DNA from: an uncultured cyanobacterium | Lineage (GTDB): Bacteria; Cyanobacteriota; Cyanobacteriia; Cyanobacteriales; Chroococcidiopsidaceae | Assembly: GCA_946221495.1 (NCBI GenBank) | Contig: CAMIFA010000071.1 | Coordinates: 1 to 23,347 of the forward strand | Direction of reading: 5' to 3' | Length of the DNA: 23,347 nucleotides | In this document: positions 8,568 to 15,675 of the stretch, in pieces | Position numbering within the stretch: position 1 is the stretch's first letter | How the letters are laid out: every line of letters starts with the position of its first letter | Position numbers and translations under genes: made by a program | The notes under the pieces: model-generated | Databases searched by the model: none | What the model saw: the letters and a program-made list of their open reading frames with translations, nothing else | What the model was told of the DNA's origin: nothing

Positions 8568-8611
8568 AATGGGGGATTAGCAGCAAAATTATCTCGGTGT
8601 GAAACCCCATT
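8568..8611. terminator. Inverted repeat between convergent genes, possible terminator
   Basis: AATGGGG (8568-8574) and CCCCATT (8605-8611) can pair over a 30-base loop between the stop of thioredoxin (8551) and the stop of the facing gene (8621). There is no clear U-run and the loop is long, so this is weak. Confidence 0.25.
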
Positions 8612-8620
8612 GAAACTTAT

Positions 8621-8983
8621 TCAAAACATTCTTTTTGAACGATAAATTTCAAGGTTGGAATTGTGTCTGGGCTTAAGTTGACGATCAGGCGCTACGTCAA
8701 CAATTATCTCATCTTGCTTTTTAACACGCTCCTGGGACAAAATCATAAGCCCTGTAATCGCTATCCATAATAAAAAACCCCAACTGCCTACAATTACGCA
8801 ACAGATAAAGGAAAATAAAAACCAAAGTAGAAAATTCCCAAAACTGCTAGAGCTTTGTTTAGCAGCACTTTTACTAATAAAAGGTGTAGAAACTGAGATT
8901 CCTGGTGTAGAACCGCTAGAGGCACTTACTCCACAACTATTAGAATAACTGCAACTCGTGCCACTGCTAGAGCAACCATGCAT
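8621..8983 (-). CDS. Small Ser/Cys-rich membrane protein of unknown function
   Basis: The 120-residue product has three parts: a Ser/Gly/Cys-rich head (residues 1-47, beginning MHGCSSSGTSC and with cysteines at 4, 11 and 17), a long hydrophobic stretch (about 48-82, FLLWFLFSFICCVIVGSWGF then LLWIAITGLMIL) that could form one long or two short membrane spans, and a charged basic tail. A strong ribosome binding site, AAGGAGTGAT, ends just before the ATG, which argues that it is translated. I do not recognise the family. The head lacks a lipobox and a classic signal peptide. It is convergent with thioredoxin, and its cysteines could be redox targets, but that is speculation. Confidence 0.65.
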   Translation of the reverse strand: MHGCSSSGTSCSYSNSCGVSASSGSTPGISVSTPFISKSAAKQSSSSFGNFLLWFLFSFICCVIVGSWGFLLWIAITGLMILSQERVKKQDEIIVDVAPDRQLKPRHNSNLEIYRSKRMF

Positions 8984-9053
8984 ATCACTCCTTTTGATGT
9001 ACTCATATTCTGCACTATGTCACAAATGACTAGCGGTTTTTGAGATCACCGCG

Positions 9054-9887
9054 TCAACTATCTGACAAATTGGCAAATCCTTCAAATTCGACAGCATCGT
9101 GACTACAGAACATCCGCACGTCCTTGCTACGATCAAGCGATAGCGTGTGGAGCCGCTCTTGATTGTGGAGTCGCGCTTGACGATCCACCTCCATCATCCA
9201 CTGGTAGGCACGCATACCTGGGGTACAGTGTCGCTTAGGCGAATTCATTTCTTGCCGATAGAAGTAGGCATCACCAGCATTGAGCAGCCAGCCCTTTGGT
9301 GTATCGATGGCGACACCAGCATGACCGCGTGTGTGACCAGCAAGCGGGATTAGCAGGATAGATGGAGGCAGTCCTTCAAGGTCGCGTACTGCCTCGAAAC
9401 CGAACCAAGGTTCGCCGCCTGCTGCATAATACTTCCAGCGTTTGACTTCATCCCATTGACTTGGACGATAACGTTGACTAGCAATAAAGCCACGCCGATC
9501 CTGAGCAGCGTCAATCTCAGTCTGCATTATATGCACGGTTGCTTCCGGGAAATCCTCTAGACCACCAGCATGATCGAAATCAAGGTGAGTAAGTACGATG
9601 TGGCGCACATCACGTGCCGAAAAGCCGAGCTGCTCAATTTGAGCGATCGCTGTGTATTTTCGCTCAAACTGGATGTTATTGAAATGAATGAAGAACGGAC
9701 TGAGCCGCGAATACGGTGCTTCGACATCGCGCAAGCCGAAGCCAGTATCAATCAGAACTAGCCCCTGGTTCGTCTCGATTAGCAGACAGTGGCAGACGAG
9801 GCGAGCCGTCAAACCGCTACTGAAGCCATCGAAGAGTCGCCCACCAAGCGGACACATACAGCCACAGTTAAGATGATGAATGTGCAT
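9054..9887 (-). CDS. Metallo-beta-lactamase-fold hydrolase (lactonase-like)
   Basis: A 277-residue MBL-fold protein, probably a soluble metal-dependent hydrolase. The N-terminal CHCLLIETNQGLVLIDTG strand pair is followed by the metal motif THLDFDHAGG (H101, D103, D105, H106), then LAGHTRGHAGV (H185 or H189), LLNAGDAYF (D206) and CSHD (H263). The layout is that of the AttM/AiiA-like N-acyl-homoserine lactonase branch, but the second His of HxHxDH is Asp here, so the substrate should not be assumed. Base composition is higher in GC than its neighbours (57% in a counted 60-base sample against 43% just downstream), and it is flanked by unrelated genes, which suggests acquisition. The ATG has only a weak ribosome binding site. 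Confidence 0.88.
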   Translation of the reverse strand: MHIHHLNCGCMCPLGGRLFDGFSSGLTARLVCHCLLIETNQGLVLIDTGFGLRDVEAPYSRLSPFFIHFNNIQFERKYTAIAQIEQLGFSARDVRHIVLTHLDFDHAGGLEDFPEATVHIMQTEIDAAQDRRGFIASQRYRPSQWDEVKRWKYYAAGGEPWFGFEAVRDLEGLPPSILLIPLAGHTRGHAGVAIDTPKGWLLNAGDAYFYRQEMNSPKRHCTPGMRAYQWMMEVDRQARLHNQERLHTLSLDRSKDVRMFCSHDAVEFEGFANLSDS

Positions 9888-9979
9888 AAATGCTCTAGCT
9901 ACCTAGTGTTGAACATCCTCAGCGTTACTTGCTTTGGTCTAGGAATTGATTGGGTACTTTCAAATTTTACTTCAAGGTT

Positions 9980-9998
9980 AACTTACGCAGTCTAAGTT
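9980..9998. repeat. Small hairpin containing ACTTACGCAG
   Basis: AACTTA and TAAGTT form a 6-bp stem around CGCAGTC, 15 bases beyond the prmA stop. The core ACTTACGCAG recurs at 23299-23308, also inside a hairpin. There is no U-run, so it is a poor terminator and may be a dispersed repeat. Confidence 0.45.
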
Positions 9999-10013
9999 AT
10001 AAACATCCCATAA

Positions 10014-10886
10014 TTAGAAACGCTGAATATTAAGGCAACACCAATCATTTTGCCGCTCAATAGAGGTAACGCTCCAGCCATTTTGTTCTAAAGCATGAGT
10101 AACAGAATCAGCTTGAGAAATTAAAATGCCGCTCAGAATGCCCCAAGTTGTAGATTTAGCAATCTTGCTCATTTGGGGAATTAAGCTAATAATCACCTCA
10201 GCCAAAATGTTACACACAATTCCATCAACTAATTCTCCCAGTTTCAATAACTCCTCTACGCTGCCCTCGTGAGCCACCAGGCGCTCAGAACCAATATTAT
10301 TAAGCTCCTGATTACTACCAGTAGATTGCACCGCCAAGGGGTCATTATCCACCGCATAAACCTTACTTGCTCCTAATAGCAACGCTCCTATCGAGAGAAT
10401 GCCAGAGCCACAGCCAATATCTGCAACTATTGCACCAGCGATCGCCTGTCTTTCTAAAGCCTCTAAACATAGTTGCGTTGTCGCATGATTACCAGTGCCA
10501 AAGGCAACACCCGGATCAAGCCGCAGCATAATTCTGTCTGATTGCGGTATCGGTAGCCAAGCTGGATTAATTAAGAAGCGATCGCCAATTTCTAGAGGTT
10601 GCCAGTGTTCTTTCCAGCTACTTGCCCAGTCTTCCTCATTAATTAAGATACTCTCAATTTTTGGTACTGGTAGCCCCATATTTACAGCATCTTGATCTAG
10701 CAATAGCGAAAGCGCCTCTAAATCTAGTTGCTGTTGGTGCTTAGGCAAGTAAGCACGTACTAGAAATAAATCTCCTTTCTTCTCAGTAGCCGTCCCCTTA
10801 ACGCCAAAATTTTCCAGCCGCCAGAAGATACAATCTTCCAAATCAGGAGCGCCAAAAATTTGTACTTCCCACCAACTATTTGCCAT
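10014..10886 (-). CDS. prmA: Ribosomal protein L11 methyltransferase
   Basis: A 290-residue S-adenosylmethionine-dependent methyltransferase that trimethylates amino groups of ribosomal protein L11. The N-terminal substrate-recognition region (1-95) ends in EDWASSWKEHWQPLEIGDRF, a PrmA hallmark. Then come DPGVAFGTGNHATTQLCL (124-141), the SAM loop DIGCGSGILSIGA (156-168), the acidic end of the second strand VDNDP (179-183) and the NILAEVI motif (226-232). Length is normal. It lies 132 bp downstream of serA on the same strand, an order I recall from other cyanobacteria such as Synechocystis; repeats and a strong hairpin sit between the two, so separate transcripts are possible. Confidence 0.95.
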   Translation of the reverse strand: MANSWWEVQIFGAPDLEDCIFWRLENFGVKGTATEKKGDLFLVRAYLPKHQQQLDLEALSLLLDQDAVNMGLPVPKIESILINEEDWASSWKEHWQPLEIGDRFLINPAWLPIPQSDRIMLRLDPGVAFGTGNHATTQLCLEALERQAIAGAIVADIGCGSGILSIGALLLGASKVYAVDNDPLAVQSTGSNQELNNIGSERLVAHEGSVEELLKLGELVDGIVCNILAEVIISLIPQMSKIAKSTTWGILSGILISQADSVTHALEQNGWSVTSIERQNDWCCLNIQRF

Positions 10887-10897
10887 AAGGAGTCATT

Positions 10898-10921
10898 AGC
10901 TATCAGCTATCAGCTATCAGC
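10898..10921. repeat. Heptamer tandem repeat AGCTATC x3.4
   Basis: Three AGCTATC units plus AGC start 12 bases upstream of the prmA ATG. The period of 7 matches the other heptamer repeats in the window, but the unit sequence differs. They would lie in the prmA leader. Confidence 0.8.
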
Positions 10922-10972
10922 TTTTAGAATTGTTGTGCTTAATCAATTTTGATTACCGAAGCCTTATAACCT

Positions 10973-10999
10973 AGCAGTCAGCTTAAAAAGTTGACTGCT
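10973..10999 (-). terminator. Strong 12-bp hairpin 19 bases after serA
   Basis: AGCAGTCAGCTT (10973-10984) pairs with AAGTTGACTGCT (10988-10999) around an AAA loop, with one G-T pair. On the minus strand it follows the serA stop by 19 bases. No U-run follows the stem, so it could be a transcription terminator of weak type, an RNA 3'-end stabiliser, or part of a palindromic repeat family. Confidence 0.5.
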
Positions 11000-11018
11000 G
11001 ACCGCTAATGGCTGAATG

Positions 11019-12599
11019 CTACAAAGTTACTGTATAAGCATCCCGAATTCCAGGTACTTTGATAATCTCATCCAAAATTCCATCTGGTAGAGGATCATCA
11101 ATACTCAGAACCATGACTGCATCACCCCGGACAATTTTGCGACCTACCTGCATACTGGCAATATTGACATTAAAACTACCTAGTAGCGAACCGAGTTTAC
11201 CAATAATTCCAGGCATATCACGGTGTAGGGTAAACAGCATATGCTGAGTCGGTGGGACGTTGATCGGGAAGCCATCAATGTCTGTAAGGTGAATTTCGCC
11301 ATCACCCAATAATGCGCCTGTTACCGAATGCTCACCCAACGAACCCTTGGCTTCTAAGTGCAGCGATCCTGCATAATCTTTTACCGAAGCATCGCGTGTT
11401 TCAATGACGCGAATTCCTCGCTCTTTAGCTTCAATGCTAGCGTTAACGTAATTTACCCGTTCCCGCAGAGCTTGAGATAATAATCCTTTGAGCGCCGCCA
11501 CTACTAAAGGCTGACTTTTATTAGTTGCTAGTTCTCCTTGCAAGGAGACATTTAGCGACTCTACTCGTCCCCCAGCTAGTTGTCCTACTAAGTTACCAAG
11601 TGTTTCCGCAAGTTGCATATAAGGTCTAAGTTCTTCCAGCACATCCGGACTTAGTCCGGGGATATTTACAGCCGATCGCGCTGGTAGTCCTAATAATACA
11701 TCCCGAATTTGTTCGGCTACGTCAATGGCGACATTAACTTGAGCTTCTGCTGTGGATGCTCCTAAGTGGGGAGTGAGGATCGCTTCTTTGCCTAGTGTTC
11801 TTAATTGAGATTCTCCTAGCGGTTCTGTTTCGTAAACATCGATCGCTGCACCAGCAATTTTGCCGTTTTTCAGTGCTTCCGCCAAAGCGGCTTCATCAAT
11901 TATGCCGCCTCTAGCACAGTTAATAATTCGGGCGTTAGGCTTCATTTTAGCTAAGGCGGCGGCATCGATTAAATGGGCTGTTTCTGGGGTTTTGGGGATG
12001 TGCAGCGTAATATAATCTGCTTCTTGGAGTAGCAAATCTACTTCTACCAAGCGACAGCCTAGTTGTTCAGCGCGCTCTCTAGAAATAAATGGATCATAAG
12101 CTAGTAGTTTCATTCCCATTGCTCTAGCAACAGTGGCAACATGAGAGCCAATTTTACCCAAGCCGACAACTCCGAGAGTTTTTTTGTAAACTTCAGCGCC
12201 AGTAAAACTTTTGCGATCCCACTGTCCACTTTTAACAGAAGCGTTGGCATCGGGAATGTAGCGAGATAGAGCCAGCATCATCGCCAAGGCGTGTTCGGCG
12301 GCGGCGATCGTGTTGCCTTCTGGAGAATTTACAACTACAACTCCTTGGCGCGTAGCAGCAGGTACGTCTACGTTATCAACACCTACCCCGGCTCTACCAA
12401 TAATTTTTAGCTGGGTTCCAGCCTCAATAATTTCCTTGGTAATGCGGCTACCAGAGCGAATCATCAGTGCATCGTACTCTGGAATAATCTGCACCAGTTC
12501 CTCCGGTGACAGAGTTGTTTTTATATCAACAGTAGCAACTTGAGAGAGTATATCAATTCCAGCCTGGTCAATTGGGTCAGATACAAGAACCTTGGACAT
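11019..12599 (-). CDS. serA: D-3-phosphoglycerate dehydrogenase
   Basis: A 526-residue long-form enzyme that oxidises 3-phosphoglycerate to 3-phosphohydroxypyruvate with NAD, the first step of serine synthesis. Residues 1-310 hold the substrate and NAD domains: GRAGVGVDNVD (68-78), the NAD loop VVGLGKIG (144-151), and the catalytic R230 (NCARGG), E259 and H278 (PHLGAST). Residues about 320-450 are the intervening domain, and 455-526 an ACT domain (HRDMPGIIGKLGSLLGSFNV), the usual site of serine feedback. The start is put at ATG 12599 (MSKVLVSDPI); the longer TTG start at 12608 adds only three residues. It is followed by prmA on the same strand and is divergent from the Gly-rich membrane protein gene. 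Confidence 0.96.
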   Translation of the reverse strand: MSKVLVSDPIDQAGIDILSQVATVDIKTTLSPEELVQIIPEYDALMIRSGSRITKEIIEAGTQLKIIGRAGVGVDNVDVPAATRQGVVVVNSPEGNTIAAAEHALAMMLALSRYIPDANASVKSGQWDRKSFTGAEVYKKTLGVVGLGKIGSHVATVARAMGMKLLAYDPFISRERAEQLGCRLVEVDLLLQEADYITLHIPKTPETAHLIDAAALAKMKPNARIINCARGGIIDEAALAEALKNGKIAGAAIDVYETEPLGESQLRTLGKEAILTPHLGASTAEAQVNVAIDVAEQIRDVLLGLPARSAVNIPGLSPDVLEELRPYMQLAETLGNLVGQLAGGRVESLNVSLQGELATNKSQPLVVAALKGLLSQALRERVNYVNASIEAKERGIRVIETRDASVKDYAGSLHLEAKGSLGEHSVTGALLGDGEIHLTDIDGFPINVPPTQHMLFTLHRDMPGIIGKLGSLLGSFNVNIASMQVGRKIVRGDAVMVLSIDDPLPDGILDEIIKVPGIRDAYTVTL

Positions 12600-12897
12600 G
12601 ATTAGCAACTATTTAGGTAAGAACACTGTTAACTGATATTGAAATGCTCACACAGCTATTGTTTTTATCGACACAAGCGACTGCGACTAGGCGTGGCAGA
12701 TGTTAGTTAACCTACCTGGATACAAAAATCGCTGGCGTTGCGTATTGATTGCCGCAGTAGGTCATTTTAACCGTAAAGGTGTCCCTTGTAAGAGTCTTTT
12801 AGCAAAAATTTTGTCATCTGAAGATAATTTTGGTATTAATAGCGATCGCACTTACACACGAATCCCGATTAAGACAGACGAAGCACTGTATCTAGTA
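12600..12897. other. Upstream region of serA, no gene supported
   Basis: This is the serA side of a 438-bp divergent gap. One HIP1 site lies near 12842. A 70-codon frame at 12700-12912 has no ribosome binding site and no recognisable motif, and I do not call it. No clear serA promoter was identified. Confidence 0.4.
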
Positions 12898-12925
12898 TTG
12901 TTACTTTATTAGTTACACATATATT
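12898..12925 (+). promoter_or_regulatory. Candidate promoter of the Gly-rich membrane protein gene
   Basis: TTGTTA (12898-12903) and TATATT (12920-12925) are spaced by 16 bases. Transcription would begin near 12933, leaving a leader of about 105 bases that starts with the hairpin at 12932-12960. Consensus match is fair only. Confidence 0.3.
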
Positions 12926-12931
12926 GTCAAC

Positions 12932-12975
12932 GCTCTTGGCTTTTGGAATATGCCAAGCGCGCTAGTTAAGACTAG
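12932..12975 (+). promoter_or_regulatory. Two stem-loops in the leader of the downstream gene
   Basis: CTTGGC (12935-12940) pairs with GCCAAG (12952-12957) across an 11-base loop, extendable by GC pairs past a mismatch to 12932-12960. Immediately after, CTAGT (12962-12966) and ACTAG (12971-12975) form a second, small hairpin. They may shape the 5' end of the mRNA or act as a protein binding site. Confidence 0.35.
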
Positions 12976-13037
12976 TTTAGCTTGGTACAAAATCCAAACC
13001 AAGGCAAAATCCTGATTAGATAAAGATTATTAGAGCT

Positions 13038-13553
13038 ATGAATTACCTTGTCGCCGTACTACCCGATCGCATTCAAGCAGAAGCCGCTTATCTAGCTCTA
13101 GAAAAAGAAGGCATCCCTACTAATAAAGTAAGTATCCTTGGCAGAGGCTACAAAAGTGCTGATGAATTTGGCTTAATTGATCCTAATGAGCAAGCTAAAA
13201 AGCAAACAAATTTACTGAAGTCTTGGCTTGTGCCTTTTGGCTTTGTAGCTGGATACTTATTTAATGTCCTCACTGGTTTAGAAACTTTTCCTTTTGTGGG
13301 TGCAATTGGCAATCACATAATTGGTGGACTATTAGGTGCTGGCGCTGGTGCTATGGGTGCTTTCTTTACTGGTGGCGGCGTAGGTTTAGCAGTAGGTAGC
13401 GGTGATGCTTTACCTTACCGCAACCGCCTAGATGCAGGTAAATATTTAGTTGTGGTTCAGGGTACAGAAAATGAAACTCGGCAAGCAACCCGGATACTTC
13501 GCTCCTTCGAGCCAGAAAATCTCCAAGGTTATGCTGCTCCAGCTGAAGTTTAA
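13038..13553 (+). CDS. Conserved Gly-rich membrane protein, general-stress-like
   Basis: A 171-residue protein. Residues 1-40 (MNYLVAVLPDRIQAEAAYLA, then LEKEGIPTNKVSILGRG) look like the N-terminal ferredoxin-like fold of YflT/general-stress-17M-like proteins, which pair a small alpha-beta domain with a glycine-zipper membrane hairpin. The middle is hydrophobic: about 64-83, then 86-121 packed with Gly (GGLLGAGAGAMGAFFTGGG). Residues 132-158 (DAGKYLVVVQGTENETRQAT) resemble a second alpha-beta half. Likely an inner-membrane protein induced under stress, by analogy only. The next gene begins 147 bases on. Confidence 0.75.
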   Translation: MNYLVAVLPDRIQAEAAYLALEKEGIPTNKVSILGRGYKSADEFGLIDPNEQAKKQTNLLKSWLVPFGFVAGYLFNVLTGLETFPFVGAIGNHIIGGLLGAGAGAMGAFFTGGGVGLAVGSGDALPYRNRLDAGKYLVVVQGTENETRQATRILRSFEPENLQGYAAPAEV

Positions 13554-13608
13554 AGGCAATCCCCCCTTCTTTCCCCTTACCCCTTATCCCCTTTGGGAAC
13601 CCCAACCC

Positions 13609-13625
13609 CCCCCTTAAGAAGGGGG
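13609..13625. terminator. C-rich/G-rich hairpin between two plus-strand genes
   Basis: CCCCCTT (13609-13615) and AAGGGGG (13619-13625) form a perfect 7-bp stem with an AAG loop. It sits in a pyrimidine-rich stretch of CCCCTT-type repeats (13559-13613) and is followed by AGGGGAGAG, not a T-run. It may be a repeat element or a weak terminator. Confidence 0.4.
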
Positions 13626-13700
13626 AGGGGAGAGACTAATAATTAATTCTCCCTTGCTTCCCTACTTCACAAAAATAGTGCAACTTTAAAAAGTATTGAA

Positions 13701-14480
13701 ATGCTGCCACGAGAAGAACTTTTAAAAGGTGTTGAAAATCGAGATAGTGTAGCGCGGGTAATTGATCGCGCAGATCAGGCAATTAGAACCTGGGAAATTG
13801 TATTAACAGATTTTTTCTCGCCTCCAGAATTAGCTGAAGCTCAACAGGTATTTAGTCGTTTAACTGAAGTCCAGTTAATTGCTTGGGGTGGCTATCCGCA
13901 AGCAGAAAGGCAACGCTTAGGCATAGCACGTTCCGAAGTACCCCTAGATCAATCCCAAGTTGAAGTGGCGGCATTAGAAATAGCTGGTAATTTTTTATTT
14001 GATACTGCTACTCACCGCGACTTTTTAGGCGCAATGCTGGGAACTGGGATTGTGCGCGAGAAGACAGGCGATATTATTGTTTTGGGTGAACGCGGAGCGC
14101 AGGTAATTGTTGTGCCAGAATTGGTAGAATTTTTGGCAATGAGTCTGACTCAGGTGCGTTCAGTACCCGTGAAAACGCAGCGTATTGATTTGAATGAACT
14201 GAAGATTCGAGAACCGAAAAAGAAGGAATTAACAACGGTTGAAGCTTCTTTGCGGCTAGATGCTCTAGCATCTGCTGGTTTTGGGATGTCCCGCAGTAAA
14301 ATGTCTGAGTTAATTGATGGTGGAGATGTGCGAGTCAATTGGAAGGAAATTAGCCAAGCTAGTTATCAAGTTAAACCAGGTGATTTAATTGCAATTCGCG
14401 GTAAAGGACGTTTAGAAGTTGGGGAAGTAATGGTTACTAAAAAAGAACGTTACCGTGTCCAACTAACTCGTTATATCTAA
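13701..14480 (+). CDS. Photosystem II S4-domain RNA-binding protein (YlmH-like)
   Basis: A 259-residue cyanobacterial/plastid protein of the YlmH family, known as the photosystem II S4 domain protein. An N-terminal YlmH-like region (1-170) carries VQLIAWGGYPQAERQRLGI (57-75) and HRDFLGAMLGTGIVREKTGD (105-124). The S4 RNA-binding domain follows (about 183-240): LRLDALASAGFGMSRSKMSE, then LIDGGDVRVNWK and PGDLIAIRGKGR. Family members have been linked to photosystem II assembly or to handling of stalled ribosomes; the exact RNA target is uncertain. The start ATG lacks a strong ribosome binding site but fits the family length. ATTAGTC repeats follow the stop. Confidence 0.92.
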   Translation: MLPREELLKGVENRDSVARVIDRADQAIRTWEIVLTDFFSPPELAEAQQVFSRLTEVQLIAWGGYPQAERQRLGIARSEVPLDQSQVEVAALEIAGNFLFDTATHRDFLGAMLGTGIVREKTGDIIVLGERGAQVIVVPELVEFLAMSLTQVRSVPVKTQRIDLNELKIREPKKKELTTVEASLRLDALASAGFGMSRSKMSELIDGGDVRVNWKEISQASYQVKPGDLIAIRGKGRLEVGEVMVTKKERYRVQLTRYI

Positions 14481-14486
14481 CAAATA

Positions 14487-14507
14487 ATTAGTTATTAGTC
14501 ATTAGTC
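14487..14507. repeat. Heptamer tandem repeat ATTAGTY x3
   Basis: ATTAGTT, ATTAGTC, ATTAGTC begin six bases after the stop of the photosystem II S4 gene. The same unit appears at the end of the kinase gene (17383-17411). Confidence 0.75.
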
Positions 14508-14546
14508 GAATGAATTGATATTTTTTGCTTTATGCAAGAGCTTTAT

Positions 14547-15110
14547 TTAAGTTAGATGTCGGATAACTCGGCAGGGATTTCCTACTGCAACTACGTTTGC
14601 GGGAATATCTTTTACAACAACACTGCCAGCGCCGATGGTAGTATGATCGCCAATAGTAACACCAGGACAAATAATTGCACCACCGCCAATCCAGACATTA
14701 TTGCCAATTGTAATCGGAGCGGCAAGTTCCCTACCAGAAAGACGAATCTCCGGTTCTACTGGGTGATATGCGGTGTAAATCTGCACATAAGGAGCGCACA
14801 AAACATGATCACCAATAGTTACTTTATTGCAGTCTAAGATTACACAGCCATAGTTCATATATAACTTATCGCCAACAGATATATTGCTGCCGTAGTCACA
14901 GTGAAACGGAGGCACAATTTCAATTGACGATCCCACTTGAGCAAATAATTGATTGAGGATGTGCGATCGCAATTCTAGTTCTGATTCAGTAGTACCGTTG
15001 TACATTCTTAAAAGACGACGAGCGCGTTTACTATCAGCAGCTAGTTCCGGATCAGTAGCTAAATACAGTTCACCTGCTAGCATTTTCTGTTTTTCGGTTT
15101 TTTCCGTCAT
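14547..15110 (-). CDS. maa: Maltose/galactoside O-acetyltransferase-type sugar acetyltransferase
   Basis: A 187-residue left-handed beta-helix acetyltransferase that moves acetyl from acetyl-CoA to a sugar hydroxyl, probably as a cytosolic trimer. The N-terminal helical segment (MLAGELYLATDPELAADSKR) is the Maa/LacA cap. Hexapeptide repeats run from about 75 to 170 (ISVGDK, VTIGDH, ITIGNN, VTIGDH, TTIGAG). The catalytic His is H116 in IYTAYHPVEP, and the terminal VGNPCRVIR is typical. AGGAAA lies five bases before the ATG. The in vivo substrate of this family is rarely known, so the symbol denotes the family. It ends facing the photosystem II S4 gene and is divergent from the Uma2 fragment. 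Confidence 0.92.
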   Translation of the reverse strand: MTEKTEKQKMLAGELYLATDPELAADSKRARRLLRMYNGTTESELELRSHILNQLFAQVGSSIEIVPPFHCDYGSNISVGDKLYMNYGCVILDCNKVTIGDHVLCAPYVQIYTAYHPVEPEIRLSGRELAAPITIGNNVWIGGGAIICPGVTIGDHTTIGAGSVVVKDIPANVVAVGNPCRVIRHLT

Positions 15111-15154
15111 CGGCTTTCCTGCTAGATAGTGATTGCACGATTTTAATGGAATAG

Positions 15155-15547
15155 GTGCAACCTCAGCCGACTATTTTCGGTGATCACAATAATTTCTTAC
15201 TAATTAGGAGCAGCGACACGATTGTCCAAAATCGTGCTGACGATTATCTTAGTTTCCACCCTGAGCCAGCAGATACTTTGCTTGTAATTGAGATTTCAGA
15301 TTCTTCTCTAAGTTATGACCAAGATGTTAAGTTACCACTATATGCTGAAGCAGGTATTTCTGATTATTGGATATTTAACTTAATAGCAAATCAGTTAGAA
15401 GTTTACAGCGAATCTTATCAAGATTTACAGCATAAATTTGGTTATAGTACGAAGCGAATTGTATTATCTAATAAAGCGATCGCTTTACCCTGTTTTCCTG
15501 ATTTATTACTAAATTTATCCAAGGTTTTTCCTAGAGTTGGAGTTTAG
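15155..15547 (+). pseudogene. Eroded Uma2-family endonuclease (C-terminal two thirds)
   Basis: The 130-residue frame opens with GTG directly after an in-frame TAG (15152-15154). Residues 34-75 are clear Uma2/DUF820: SFHPEPADTLLVIEISDSSL then SYDQDVKLPLYAEAGISDYW, with E46 and K59 of the PD-(D/E)XK-like core and the FPDLLLNL ending. About 70 N-terminal residues normal for the family, including the first catalytic Glu, are absent; their place is taken by the oppositely directed acetyltransferase gene 45 bases upstream. The usual PQPDI reads PQPTI (residues 3-7), losing the catalytic Asp, and the segment 8-29 looks rearranged. I infer a non-functional remnant, perhaps left by a local rearrangement. 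A short product may still be made. Confidence 0.65.
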
Positions 15548-15609
15548 AAGTAAGGTAATTAACCGACCGTTCTAGATCAAATTAGGCAAAAAGACAAAAG
15601 CGAGCTAGC

Positions 15610-15615
15610 TATAAT
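15610..15615 (+). promoter_or_regulatory. Candidate -10 element of the intact Uma2 gene
   Basis: A perfect TATAAT lies 61 bases before the ATG at 15676, after the TG-poor sequence GAGCTAGC. No good -35 is seen at the right distance. AAAGGAAAA (15661-15669) is the ribosome binding site. Confidence 0.35.
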
Positions 15616-15675
15616 CAAACCTAGATAGCATTAGAGCTTGCCTTTTCAGGAGTAGGGATACAAAGGAAAAATTAT

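Noticed and set aside
9147..9995. Several short plus-strand frames opposite the MBL hydrolase
   Set aside because: They are explained by the higher GC content of the real minus-strand gene, which reduces chance stops; none has motifs.
12600..12608. TTG start extending SerA by three residues
   Set aside because: ATG 12599 gives the canonical MSKVLVSDPI start; TTG is less likely.
12700..12912. 70-codon plus-strand frame upstream of the Gly-rich protein
   Set aside because: No ribosome binding site, no recognisable motif, and it overlaps the candidate promoter of the next gene.
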